A DNA stretch of 64,000 bases from Leptotrichia sp. oral taxon 223. GTDB lineage: Bacteria > Fusobacteriota > Fusobacteriia > Fusobacteriales > Leptotrichiaceae. A model generated the notes under the pieces. That model had not been told where the DNA came from. It searched no databases and was given only the letters and a program-made list of their open reading frames with translations. This document shows, piece by piece, positions 25,528 to 34,517 of this stretch (position 1 is its first letter; every line of letters begins with the position of its first letter). Where the stretch lies: assembly GCF_013394795.1 (NCBI RefSeq), contig NZ_JABXYU010000001.1:1240001-1304000 (forward strand), in the 5' to 3' direction. The translations under genes were made by a program, and so were the position numbers.

Positions 25528-27150
25528 ATGAAAAATTCATTCAAAACGATTATCATTATGTTGATAATGGGAATTATTTTTGCTTGCCAGCCAAAACAGA
25601 AAGATGCAGCAAAAGGAAAAACGGAAAAATCCGGAAAAATTACATTGGCATTTAATCAGGATCCTGTTGGAAATTTAAATCCGCACGAATACTTGCCAAG
25701 CCAGTTTATCACACAGGATATGGTTTACGATGGTCTTGTATATTATGGAGAAAACGGGGAAATTAAACCGATGCTGGCAGAATCTTGGAATATTTCCAAA
25801 GATGGTAAAACTTATACTTTCAAATTAAGAAAAAATGTAAAATTTTCAGACGGTTCAGATTTTAATGCAAAAAATGTTGTAAAAAACTTTGACACTGTCT
25901 TTTCTAAGCAAAACAAGTCAAATCACTCATGGTTTGCATTTACCAACCACTTAAAATCATATAGGGCAATTGATGACTACACATTTGAAATAGTTCTAGA
26001 CACACCTTACACTGCAACGCTGTATGACTTGGCAATGATACGTCCTATACGTTTTCTGGGAGATGCTGGATTTCCTGAAAACGGAGATACTTCCAAAGGG
26101 ATTAAAAAACCTATAGGAACAGGTGCCTGGGTATTAAAAGAACATAAAAACAATGAATATGCAGTTTTTGTAAGAAATGAATATTACTGGGGAGAAAAAC
26201 CTGCCGCCTCAGAAGTTGTAATAAAAGCTATTCCTGACAGTGAAACACTTGCACTTCAATTTGAATCAGGTGATATTGATCTAATTTATGGGAACGGATT
26301 AATCAGCCTAGATAGATTTGAAGCATACAGACAAGATAAGAAATACACTACAGCCACTTCTGAACCAATGTCTACAAGAATGATACTTTTAAATACTACA
26401 AGCCCTATTTTAAAAGATCTTAAGGTAAGACAGGCATTAAGTCACGCCGTAGATAAGCAAAGCATAGCAAAAAATATATTTGGCGGTATTGAAAAGCCTG
26501 CTGATACGATTTTTGCACCAAATGTGCCTCACACAAATATAGAGCTTACAAAATATAATTTTGACTTGGCAAAAGCGCAGGCATTGCTTGATGAAGCAGG
26601 ATGGAAAAAAGGTGCTGACGGTATGAGAGAAAAAGATGGTAAAAAAATGATTTTATCTTTCCCTTACATCAGTTCTAAAGTTACAGATAAAAACGTAGGA
26701 GAATACATTCAAGGAGAATGGAAAAAAATTGGTATCCAAGTTGACTTAAAGGCAATGGAAGAAAAAGCATACTGGGAAAATGCAACTGCAAAAAATTATG
26801 ACTTAATGTCTGACTATTCATGGGGTGCTCCTTGGGATCCGCACGCTTACCTGGCTGCAATGGCTGATGATTCAGTTAATGGAACAAATCCAGCTTATGC
26901 CGCACAGCTAGGCTTACCTATGAAAGCTGAACTGGACAAAACGATTAAAGCACTGCTAGTTGAACCTGATGAAAATAAATTAAATGAAATGTATAAATAC
27001 GTATTAACTACTTTACAAGAGCAGGCCGTATATATTCCAATCAGTTATCAGGCTTTACTAAGCGTTTACAGAACAGGAGAACTGGAAGGCGTGAAATTTA
27101 TGCCTGAAGAAAACAGGCTCCCTGTATGGACAACAGTAAAAGTAAAATAA
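25528..27150 (+). CDS. Nik/Dpp-type ABC transporter, substrate-binding lipoprotein
   Basis: The 540-residue SBP_bac_5 family protein captures ligand outside the membrane for the permeases encoded downstream. The lipobox IFACQ gives a lipidated Cys at about 20. Family motifs: LNPHEYLPSQFITQDMVYDGLVYY near the N-terminus, LAESWNISKDGKTYTFKLRKNVKFSDG, and ALSHAVDKQSIAKNIFGG. NikA-like nickel, dipeptide and other ligands share this fold. The B12 riboswitch upstream suggests cobalt, a cobalt chelate or a corrinoid. The sequence alone cannot decide. Confidence 0.88.
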   Translation: MKNSFKTIIIMLIMGIIFACQPKQKDAAKGKTEKSGKITLAFNQDPVGNLNPHEYLPSQFITQDMVYDGLVYYGENGEIKPMLAESWNISKDGKTYTFKLRKNVKFSDGSDFNAKNVVKNFDTVFSKQNKSNHSWFAFTNHLKSYRAIDDYTFEIVLDTPYTATLYDLAMIRPIRFLGDAGFPENGDTSKGIKKPIGTGAWVLKEHKNNEYAVFVRNEYYWGEKPAASEVVIKAIPDSETLALQFESGDIDLIYGNGLISLDRFEAYRQDKKYTTATSEPMSTRMILLNTTSPILKDLKVRQALSHAVDKQSIAKNIFGGIEKPADTIFAPNVPHTNIELTKYNFDLAKAQALLDEAGWKKGADGMREKDGKKMILSFPYISSKVTDKNVGEYIQGEWKKIGIQVDLKAMEEKAYWENATAKNYDLMSDYSWGAPWDPHAYLAAMADDSVNGTNPAYAAQLGLPMKAELDKTIKALLVEPDENKLNEMYKYVLTTLQEQAVYIPISYQALLSVYRTGELEGVKFMPEENRLPVWTTVKVK

Positions 27151-27160
27151 ATTACAAATA

Positions 27161-27260
27161 TTGACACAGTAAGACCTCTTTAAAACTGAATTTAGAAATT
27201 GTAACTGCTTTACTTGAATAATTTTTAGGCGGCGATTTTAAAGAGGTTGAATATATATTC
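27161..27260 (+). repeat. palindromic dispersed repeat P, copy 3
   Basis: ACCTCTTTAAAA (27174-27185) and TTTTAAAGAGGT (27236-27247) form a perfect 12-base inverted repeat, the cleanest example of the family. It sits between the binding-protein gene and the first permease gene and overlaps the region just before the permease ribosome site, so it could modulate the ratio of the two products. Confidence 0.7.
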
Positions 27261-27279
27261 AATTTTAAGGGATGATTTT

Positions 27280-28224
27280 GTGATAAAAAAATTAATATCA
27301 TTATTTTCAATCTTTCTGGCAATATCAATTATTACATTTTTTCTTGTAAAACTGTCGCCAGGAGATCCTGCCCAAAATTATTTAAGGGCATCACATGTAA
27401 GCATAACCACAGAAACATTAACAGCAGCCAGAAAAAATCTGGGACTGGACAAACCTTTGCACATTCAGTATTTTAACTGGCTTGCAAACATATTAAAAGG
27501 TGATTTTGGAACATCATATACAAAAAAAGCCCCTGTTACAGAACTTGTAACCGAAGCTATTGTTCCAACTTTTCAGCTTGGGACTTTCTCATTTATAATT
27601 TTGATTATATTATCCCCTTTATTGGGAGTCCTAAGTGCAATTAAAAAAAATACAGCTTTTGACTACATAATTCAAGTTTTATCCTACACAGGAGTATCTC
27701 TTCCTACTTTCTGGCTAGGCTATATACTGATTATCTGCTTTTCAGTTTCACTAAAAATCCTGCCTGTTTCAGGAAGAGGCGATTGGAAAAATTTTATACT
27801 GCCCTGCATAACGCTTGTACTGCCTTTAATTGCACAGACAACTTTTTTTATAAGAAAAAATATACTTGAAGAAATGGAAAAAGCTCACGTTGAGAATGCG
27901 ATTATTCGAGGTGTTTCCAAAAAAAGAATAATTCTCAACCACTTACTAAGAAATACATCTATTCCAATTATTACAGTTCTAAGTTCAAATATTATGTATT
28001 TACTGACAGGAAGTGTGTTAATTGAAGAAATTTTTGCTTGGCCAGGTATCGGAAAGTTGTTCACAACGGCTGTAAAAACTGGAGATTTTCCACTAATTCA
28101 GATACTGCTTTTATTTTTTGGAGTAATGTCTATTATTGTAAATGAATTTACTCAAACACTTGTAAAATATATGGATCCAAGATTAAGAATAAAAGAAAAA
28201 TCCAAAGCTGGAGGTGTATTGTAA
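27280..28224 (+). CDS. Nik/Dpp-type ABC transporter permease 1
   Basis: About 314 residues with six membrane helices. The N-terminus has the DppB/NikB pattern VKLSPGDPAQNYL, then LGLDKPLHIQYFNWL, a large loop and the EAA motif (HVENAIIRGVSKKRIILNHLLRN) that docks on the ATPase. The GTG at 27280 follows AAGGGATG and is preferred to a TTG at 27247 without a site. It pairs with the next permease to form the pore. Confidence 0.88.
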   Translation: MIKKLISLFSIFLAISIITFFLVKLSPGDPAQNYLRASHVSITTETLTAARKNLGLDKPLHIQYFNWLANILKGDFGTSYTKKAPVTELVTEAIVPTFQLGTFSFIILIILSPLLGVLSAIKKNTAFDYIIQVLSYTGVSLPTFWLGYILIICFSVSLKILPVSGRGDWKNFILPCITLVLPLIAQTTFFIRKNILEEMEKAHVENAIIRGVSKKRIILNHLLRNTSIPIITVLSSNIMYLLTGSVLIEEIFAWPGIGKLFTTAVKTGDFPLIQILLLFFGVMSIIVNEFTQTLVKYMDPRLRIKEKSKAGGVL

Positions 28225-28226
28225 TT

Positions 28227-29039
28227 ATGAAAAAAAGAAAATTATTTTATTTTTCACTATCATTACTTACTGTATTGATTTTCATTGCTATTTTTGCACC
28301 TTTACTTGCTCCTTATGATCCACAGTTTACTGATATTTCACAAAAACTTCAGCTTCCAAGCAAAATTCATAAGCTGGGAACAGATCATATGGGAAGGGAT
28401 GTTCTTTCAAGACTAATCTATGGAACAAGACTGTCACTTATGATTTCAGCCCTAATTACAGGTGTTACATTATGCATAAGCTTTCCTGTGGGAATTTTGG
28501 CAGGTTGGTTTGGAGGGAAGCTGGATAAAATATTTTTATGGATTGTAAATGTCTTCATGGCTTTCCCGAGTTTTCTTTTGTCAATGGCATTTGTCGGCAT
28601 TTTAGGACAAGGAATAGGAAATATTATAATTGCTGTAAGCGCTGTTGAATGGATTTACTATGCAAGAATTTTAAGAAATACAGTTTCTAGCGTCAAACAG
28701 CAGGAGTATGTTCAGGCAGCACAGGCAATCGGGGCTTCACCCTTTTTCATAATAAGAAAACATATTCTTCCTTTTGTTTTTAAGCCTGTCTTAATTGCAG
28801 CCCTAATGAATATTGGAAATATAATTTTAATGATTTCAGGATTTTCCTTTTTAGGAATAGGAGTACAGCCAAACATATCCGAATGGGGAATGATGCTAAA
28901 TGACGCAAAACCTTACTTCAGACGAATTCCAGGCCTGGTGCTGTATCCAGGACTTGCTATCTTCATAACAGTTTTAACATTTAACCTGTTAGGTGAAACT
29001 TTTGATAATAAAGGAATTAAAAAATTATGGAAAAATTAG
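28227..29039 (+). CDS. Nik/Dpp-type ABC transporter permease 2
   Basis: The 270-residue DppC/NikC-family permease has an N-terminal helix, the LAPYDPQFTDI and LGTDHMGRDVLSRLIYGTRLS signatures, and the EAA loop YVQAAQAIGASPFFIIRKHILP. Starts two bases after the preceding stop with GGAGGTG upstream. Its 3' end overlaps the first ATPase gene by 13 bases. Confidence 0.9.
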   Translation: MKKRKLFYFSLSLLTVLIFIAIFAPLLAPYDPQFTDISQKLQLPSKIHKLGTDHMGRDVLSRLIYGTRLSLMISALITGVTLCISFPVGILAGWFGGKLDKIFLWIVNVFMAFPSFLLSMAFVGILGQGIGNIIIAVSAVEWIYYARILRNTVSSVKQQEYVQAAQAIGASPFFIIRKHILPFVFKPVLIAALMNIGNIILMISGFSFLGIGVQPNISEWGMMLNDAKPYFRRIPGLVLYPGLAIFITVLTFNLLGETFDNKGIKKLWKN

Positions 29040-29812
29040 ATATAAATGCACTAAAAGTCAGTATTGATAACAAAACGATACTAAATGACATTTCATTTAC
29101 ATTACCAAAAGGAGAAACTCTCATTATCATTGGTGAAAGCGGTTCAGGAAAAACAATGCTTTCCAGATTATTAATAGGAATAAAACCTGATAATGCCAGT
29201 ATAAACGGGAATATATTTTTTGATGGAAAAGATTTATTAAAAATATCAGAAAAAGAATGGAATGAATACAGAGGTAAAAAAATTTCATATATTTCCCAAA
29301 ATCCTATGGCTGTGTTTAATCCTTTTCAGAATGTGGAATCTCACGCTGTGGAGCTGTTTCAAAGCAGGCTTGGCTTGTCAAGAAAAGAATGTATAGACAA
29401 AATGATTGAGGAAATGAAAAAATTAAATCTTCCAAATCCAGAAGCATTAATGAAAAAATATCCATTCCAGTTAAGTGGCGGAATGTTACAAAGAATAATG
29501 TTTTCCATGATGATTCAGCTGGAGCCTGAACTGCTGATAGCCGATGAGCCTACTTCTGCCCTTGATTACTATAATACCGAAAAAGTTACTGAATTACTAA
29601 AAAATCTGCAATCCCAAAATACTTCACTTATAGTAATTACTCACGATTACAATCTCGCAAAAGAACTTGACGGAAAAATAATTATTATGAAAAATGGAAA
29701 TTTGATTGAAAAAGGTAATACTTCTGATATGTTAAAAAATCCTCAAAGTGACTACGGAAAATCATTAATATTGAGAAAACGCTACACAAGATACAAAAAA
29801 GAAGGAATTTGA
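29027..29812 (+). CDS. Nik/Dpp-type ABC transporter ATPase 1
   Basis: The 261-residue ATPase has Walker A GESGSGKT, a Q-loop in SYISQNPM, the signature QLSGGMLQR, Walker B LLIADEPTSALD and switch His in ITHDYN. It is NikD/DppD-like but lacks the long C-terminal oligopeptide-binding [4Fe-4S] tail seen in some Dpp ATPases. It is translationally coupled to its neighbours and forms a heterodimer with the next protein. Confidence 0.9.
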   Translation: MEKLDINALKVSIDNKTILNDISFTLPKGETLIIIGESGSGKTMLSRLLIGIKPDNASINGNIFFDGKDLLKISEKEWNEYRGKKISYISQNPMAVFNPFQNVESHAVELFQSRLGLSRKECIDKMIEEMKKLNLPNPEALMKKYPFQLSGGMLQRIMFSMMIQLEPELLIADEPTSALDYYNTEKVTELLKNLQSQNTSLIVITHDYNLAKELDGKIIIMKNGNLIEKGNTSDMLKNPQSDYGKSLILRKRYTRYKKEGI

Positions 29813-29813
29813 T

Positions 29814-30584
29814 ATGAAAAAATTAGTAATTGAAAATGTAAGCAAATACTATGATAAGAAAGCCATTTTGTCCAAAATAAATTTATCTGTTTCACAAAAT
29901 GAATGTCTTGGTATTATGGGGGAAAGCGGTTCGGGAAAAAGTACACTAGCAAAATTGATTGTAGGACTGGAACCCTTTGATGAAGGAAATATCATATTTA
30001 ACAAAATATCATACAAAAATATCAATAAAAATCAATTATCCTTAATTCATCGTAAAATTCAGCTAGTTTTTCAAAATGCTTTTGGTGCAGTAAATCCAAA
30101 ATATACAGTAGAGGAAGTTTTGACTGAACCTCTAAAAATACACTATAAAAAAGAAATTTCATACGAGGAAATGAAAAAATGTGCAGAAAATTTTTTAGAA
30201 AAAGTAGGACTTGATTCTGAATTTATGTCACAAAAAGCCATTCAACTAAGTGGAGGACAACTACAAAGAGTATGTATTGCAAGAGCCTTGATACTGGAAC
30301 CTGAAATAATCATATTTGATGAATCTGTCAGCGGGCTTGATCCTGTCATTCAGGAACAAATACTTGAACTGCTCGGGTCACTAAAAGAAACTATGAATTT
30401 AACATACATTTTTATTTCTCATGATTTTGAAGCTTGCTATTACCTATGCGACAAAATAGCTATAATAGAAAATGGAGAAATAGCTGATACTATTGAAAAT
30501 CTTGATTCTCCAATCATAGTAAAAAATGAACGGATAAAACGTATTTTGGGAAAAGCTGTAAATTTTATTGAAACTGTTCAATAA
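29814..30584 (+). CDS. Nik/Dpp-type ABC transporter ATPase 2
   Basis: The 256-residue ATPase has Walker A GESGSGKST, QLSGGQLQR, Walker B IIIFDESVSGLD (Ser replaces the common Pro after DE) and switch His in FISHDFE. NikE/DppF-like. Last gene of the riboswitch-controlled operon, starting one base after the preceding stop and followed by an intrinsic terminator. Confidence 0.9.
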   Translation: MKKLVIENVSKYYDKKAILSKINLSVSQNECLGIMGESGSGKSTLAKLIVGLEPFDEGNIIFNKISYKNINKNQLSLIHRKIQLVFQNAFGAVNPKYTVEEVLTEPLKIHYKKEISYEEMKKCAENFLEKVGLDSEFMSQKAIQLSGGQLQRVCIARALILEPEIIIFDESVSGLDPVIQEQILELLGSLKETMNLTYIFISHDFEACYYLCDKIAIIENGEIADTIENLDSPIIVKNERIKRILGKAVNFIETVQ

Positions 30585-30628
30585 ACTTATCTTTTTACTA
30601 TTTCCCGTTTAAATAAATAATAATACAA

Positions 30629-30670
30629 AGGCTGTTGCCACTTTTTGACTAACAGCCTCTATTTTTATTT
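30629..30670 (+). terminator. terminator of the transporter operon, possibly bidirectional
   Basis: AGGCTGTT and AACAGCCT pair around a 14-base loop, followed on the plus strand by CTATTTTTATTT. The hairpin also lies at the end of the eut operon reading leftwards, with a weaker T run. Confidence 0.7.
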
Positions 30671-30681
30671 ATTGTTTAATT

Positions 30682-31146
30682 CTATCTTTTTATAGTTTCT
30701 TCCCAGTTTGCAGGATAAATCACATATAAAAATCTCGCAAAGTTAGGAGCGCTAAATTTGATTTTTGAACCTTTAGGAATTAAAATGGCATCTCCCCTGT
30801 TTCCTGTAACTTTATTTCCGTCAACTATAATTTCCAGCGTTCCATCTATTACATAGTCTATTTCATCATAATTCAGTTCCCAGTCAAATGCAGATTCTTC
30901 CATTTCCATAACTCCGCAGCTTAATCTTCCGCTTTCCTCTATTGTAAACACATCCGTCAAAAATACCTTATCATTCGGCTTTCCTGTATCAAATCTTTCA
31001 GGTTTTACAGTAGGAATTTTCACAACCCCGACTCCACTTTTATCAATATGCTTTTCAAATCCGCCGACTTTTCTGTTTAACTCTTCTTGTACTACTTTTC
31101 TAAGTATTTTTTCCAATGTTTCTCTGTCTAAATTTTTTAAATCCAT
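30682..31146 (-). CDS. eutQ: ethanolamine utilisation protein EutQ
   Basis: The 154-residue protein has an N-terminal amphipathic helix (LDRETLEKILRKVVQEEL, residues 5-22) resembling a microcompartment-targeting peptide, then a cupin domain (about 45-150) with DEIDYVIDGTLEI and GDAILIPKGSKIKF. EutQ homologues are shell-associated and have been reported to have acetate-kinase-like activity and to aid shell assembly. It is the last gene of the eut cluster. Confidence 0.93.
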   Translation of the reverse strand: MDLKNLDRETLEKILRKVVQEELNRKVGGFEKHIDKSGVGVVKIPTVKPERFDTGKPNDKVFLTDVFTIEESGRLSCGVMEMEESAFDWELNYDEIDYVIDGTLEIIVDGNKVTGNRGDAILIPKGSKIKFSAPNFARFLYVIYPANWEETIKR

Positions 31147-31169
31147 TGTTCTTCCTCCAAATTATTATA

Positions 31170-32315
31170 TTAATTTTCAGGAACGAATAATCCTGTTTGT
31201 TCGCTTCTTATTTGAATTAATGCTCTTGGATCTTTTGCTAAGTCGTCAAGTTTTCCTTTTCTTTTCATAAGAAGTAAAATTTTTGTACCTTTATATTCAG
31301 AAAGCATATTAGCATCTCCTATACTGTCACCTGCAACTAAAATAGGATCTTTTCCACCATGTTTTGATTTTATGTATTTATTTATTACTTCAACTTTTCC
31401 TTTAGTTTGTGTTTGTGGATAACCATGTTTGTACTCAGCTCTATATTTATTTCCATTCATCTCAAGACGCATTCCGTAAACACTGTCAGCACTCAAATTA
31501 TACCCATAAGATTTATCATTTGCGAAAACTTTTACTATATCTTCAAGAGACGCTGAAACTATATACACTTTTATACCATTTTTCTCAAATTCATGAAATA
31601 AATTAGCTGTTTCAGGCTGAGTTCTTAATCCACTCTTATATTCATATCTAACTTTTCCAGCTTCACCTGTCAGCTTATCACTTGATTCAAGAACATATTT
31701 TCCAAGTTTATTTCCTATTCCAAAATCATTAGCTTCTTTTGCCAATTTTTGCACTTCTTCTACAGTCATATTGTCAAACAGGTAAAGAACCCATGGATAA
31801 GCAATATCATGAGAAAAACTTCCACCTATTGCTTCATAAAGAAATGCCAATTTCCCTCTAAAGTCTTTAAATTCTTCTGTAGCTTTTATTTTTTCCAAAG
31901 ACATTTTTTTATCTTTTATATAATTATTATAAAGGAAAGTATATCTTTTATCTAAATCATTTGCTATTTTTGTAATATTAATAGCTTGCCCCTTCACATT
32001 TGAATATTCCTTGTCAAAATTATCTAATGGAATATCTTTTCTAATTGCCTTTGAGAAGGCAGCAGGCGTCATTTTAAATCTTAAATTATCTATCTGGTAT
32101 CTAAACAGATTTTCTTGAGTATCTTGATAAATTGATGTATAATCCCAGTCAAAAACAACATAGTTTCCTTTATTCTTATTTTCATCTATAAGTTTTGACA
32201 AGGCTGCCCTATTTTTGGGAACCCACCTTAATTCATCTAAATTAGCAGCCGATAAAACAGATGCCATAACTAAAAATACCAATAATCCAATCAATTTTTT
32301 CACATTAAGTTTCAT
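31170..32315 (-). CDS. exported HAD-superfamily phosphatase (phosphorylcholine-phosphatase-like)
   Basis: The 381-residue protein has a Sec signal peptide (MKLNVKKLIGLLVFLVMASVLSAA). Its HAD motif I is FDWDYTS (catalytic Asp pair D-W-D), motif II a Ser in YIVSASLED, and motif IV AGDSIGDANML. The large helical cap after motif I resembles PchP-type phosphorylcholine phosphatases. Being secreted and inside the eut cluster, a reasonable role is to dephosphorylate phosphoethanolamine or phosphocholine and supply ethanolamine to EutH. This substrate is inference. GAGGAG precedes the ATG; it lies 35 bases after eutH. Confidence 0.75.
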   Translation of the reverse strand: MKLNVKKLIGLLVFLVMASVLSAANLDELRWVPKNRAALSKLIDENKNKGNYVVFDWDYTSIYQDTQENLFRYQIDNLRFKMTPAAFSKAIRKDIPLDNFDKEYSNVKGQAINITKIANDLDKRYTFLYNNYIKDKKMSLEKIKATEEFKDFRGKLAFLYEAIGGSFSHDIAYPWVLYLFDNMTVEEVQKLAKEANDFGIGNKLGKYVLESSDKLTGEAGKVRYEYKSGLRTQPETANLFHEFEKNGIKVYIVSASLEDIVKVFANDKSYGYNLSADSVYGMRLEMNGNKYRAEYKHGYPQTQTKGKVEVINKYIKSKHGGKDPILVAGDSIGDANMLSEYKGTKILLLMKRKGKLDDLAKDPRALIQIRSEQTGLFVPEN

Positions 32316-32350
32316 ATTTCATCTCCTCAGATAATCATTTTTTCACATTT

Positions 32351-33448
32351 TTATTTTGCAGTCTCTTTTTTGCAGAATAATATTTTTGCTACAACTATCG
32401 CTGTTACTCCTGCCACTAATTTTCCAACTATCATTGGGAAAATCATTTGAGTATACTTTCCACCTTCAAATCCAGCTGTAAATCCTAAATGGTCTCCAAA
32501 GACGAATGCCGCACTTACTGCAAAAGCAATATTCATAACTTTTCCATTCGCATCCATATCTTTTAAAATTCCAAACATTGGAATATTATTAGCCAAAGTT
32601 GCAACTAATCCAGCCGCACCAACTTCATTCATTCCAAGTCCTTTTCCTAATACTTCAAGTGGTTTTCCAAATACTTTTGTAATAAAATGTACCAATGGAT
32701 ATGCTCCAGCTAAAACTATTGCAATTCCTCCAACTGTTTCCAATCCTACATCAATTGATTTCATCCCTGGAATTACAACAAAACCTGTTAATTTTTGAAT
32801 AATTGCAGCCACTAACCCTATTGTAATTATAATTACCACAGCTTGACCAAAAACTTCAAATCCTTTTGTCATTTTTTCAGGCATAAAAATTAAACCTAAA
32901 ATAATTAATGCAGCAACAATTATTATTGGTATCAAATTCACTAAAATTAATCCTATTGGGTATCCAGCCACTAATCCACCTGCAAGTACTCCTAACGGTA
33001 TTGTAGTAATTCCAGCTAAAATTCCTTTTGCCAAAAATGGCTTGTCATCTTTTTCAATAATTCCTAATGCTACTGGTATTGTAAACACGATAGTTGGTCC
33101 CATCATCGAACCTAATATAAATGCCGCTAATCTTCCAGCTTCTGGATTTTTAGCCATTTCTAATGCAAGTGGAGCTCCTCCCATATCATTTGCAAGAAGT
33201 GTTGTTGCAAACATAGCCGGATCTGCTCCTAATGCTGAATAAATTGGTCCTACTATTGGCGTTAAAAGATTTTTTAAAACTGGTGCTAAAGAAATAATCC
33301 CAACCATAGCAACCGCAAGTGAACCCATAGCCATTATTCCTTCTTCAAATTTTTCACCATATCCCAGTTTATTTCCAAATATTTTATCTATTCCACCTAT
33401 TGCCATAAAGATAGTCATAATAATAATTATTATTTTATCTATTCCCAT
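32351..33448 (-). CDS. eutH: ethanolamine permease EutH
   Basis: The 365-residue polytopic inner-membrane protein (about ten helices) matches EutH: GIDKIIIIIMTIFMAIGGIDKI at the N-terminus, PALVGPI-like helices, NDMGGAPLA and AAGLVATLANNIPMF. EutH assists uptake of ethanolamine when it is scarce or protonated. The ATG at 33446-33448 follows GGGAGG; an upstream in-frame ATG lies before that site. It sits after a 350-base gap holding a hairpin and a repeat. Confidence 0.93.
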   Translation of the reverse strand: MGIDKIIIIIMTIFMAIGGIDKIFGNKLGYGEKFEEGIMAMGSLAVAMVGIISLAPVLKNLLTPIVGPIYSALGADPAMFATTLLANDMGGAPLALEMAKNPEAGRLAAFILGSMMGPTIVFTIPVALGIIEKDDKPFLAKGILAGITTIPLGVLAGGLVAGYPIGLILVNLIPIIIVAALIILGLIFMPEKMTKGFEVFGQAVVIIITIGLVAAIIQKLTGFVVIPGMKSIDVGLETVGGIAIVLAGAYPLVHFITKVFGKPLEVLGKGLGMNEVGAAGLVATLANNIPMFGILKDMDANGKVMNIAFAVSAAFVFGDHLGFTAGFEGGKYTQMIFPMIVGKLVAGVTAIVVAKILFCKKETAK

Positions 33449-33637
33449 TTTATATTCCTCCCAAATTTTCATTTAATTATTTTGTTTTAAATGAAAATAC
33501 TCAAAATTATGTTTATACAAGATTACTTCACATAAAATATCTTTTAGTTGCATTATCTCCCAATTATGCAGAAGTTCTAATAATAAAAATACAAGTAAAG
33601 TTATATTTATAGGAGCCTTTTCCCAAATATTTTAGAA

Positions 33638-33715
33638 AAATATAGAATTGCCTAACCAAAATAATTTTTTACCTAATGAAAATAGTATTATAAATTTACA
33701 AGGCAATTCTATTTA
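33638..33715 (-). terminator. long-stem hairpin between eutL and eutH
   Basis: ATAGAATTGCCT and AGGCAATTCTAT form a perfect 12-base inverted repeat with a 50-base loop. On the minus strand the second arm is followed by ATTTTTCT. It may partly terminate the upstream eut genes or stabilise the transcript end before eutH. The rest of the 350-base gap has repeat P copy 4 and AT-rich sequence. Confidence 0.5.
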
Positions 33716-33786
33716 TTGCTCAATCCTTTTCAAAATCAAACAGTCATAACTTTTTCAAGCCTGGTTTTAAAGTGATTTTACCATAA
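33716..33786 (-). repeat. palindromic dispersed repeat P, copy 4 (short)
   Basis: On the minus strand: TTATGGTAAAATCACTTTAA, AGTTATGACTGTTTGATTTT and the closing TTTGAAAAGGATTGAG. Lies right after the eutL stop codon. Confidence 0.6.
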
Positions 33787-33801
33787 TTAATGATTTGTTC
33801 A

Positions 33802-34455
33802 TTAATAAGTCAATGGATTGTCTGCCACAGATTTTACAGCTTCTGCAAACGCATCACACGCAGCCTTGCATGCAGATTGACTTCCTGTCAAAAGCCCTCC
33901 ACCAAAGTTTGTTTCTGAAGGCGGTCCATAAAATGCAACCAATCTCACATCGGCAGCTTTTAATGCAACATCCAGAGCATACATTGCTTCCAGCGGCGGC
34001 GCTATTAAGTAAGCCAGCGATTCACCTTCTTGGATTCCTGCTGTTTTTGATAAATAAGTTCCTGTTCTTGATATGCAATGTGCATAATATGCAATGCTGT
34101 CATCATCATTTGCGCTTATAAATGCCCCTTCATTTTCAATAAAGTCAACTGCAGCGGCAAGTCCGCTTTTTACTTCCGCAGGAGTAGGTCCCGACAAGAT
34201 TCCTATTACTTCTCCAGCCAGTTTTGTATTTGCATTTGCAGCCCCACCATAGAATGATTTTCCATAAGCCACGTCAACAACGGCTTTTTTCGTAGCTTCG
34301 TCCAGCGCTGTGTAAGTAACGTCATCGCAGTCTGCAGTTATAATACCTATACTTCTATGCTCATCAGGTAATTCCAGCTCTTTAGCCATATCTCTGTCCA
34401 CATTCGGAATTAATCTCACAGCTAATACATTAGCCTTTAGTCTATCGCCTTTCAT
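33802..34455 (-). CDS. eutL: microcompartment shell protein EutL (tandem BMC, trimer)
   Basis: The 217-residue protein begins KGDRLKANVLAVRLIPNVD and carries two BMC domains fused (about 10-105 and 115-215). EutL trimers form gated pores in the ethanolamine microcompartment facet. The ATG at 34453-34455 has AGGAGG upstream, so the longer frame with 13 extra residues is unlikely. Lies 62 bases after eutC. Confidence 0.95.
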   Translation of the reverse strand: MKGDRLKANVLAVRLIPNVDRDMAKELELPDEHRSIGIITADCDDVTYTALDEATKKAVVDVAYGKSFYGGAANANTKLAGEVIGILSGPTPAEVKSGLAAAVDFIENEGAFISANDDDSIAYYAHCISRTGTYLSKTAGIQEGESLAYLIAPPLEAMYALDVALKAADVRLVAFYGPPSETNFGGGLLTGSQSACKAACDAFAEAVKSVADNPLTY

Positions 34456-34517
34456 TGTTCCTCCTAAAAATGTTAATTTTATTTTTATTCTCAAAGTTCG
34501 GTTTATTTAAGTTATTT

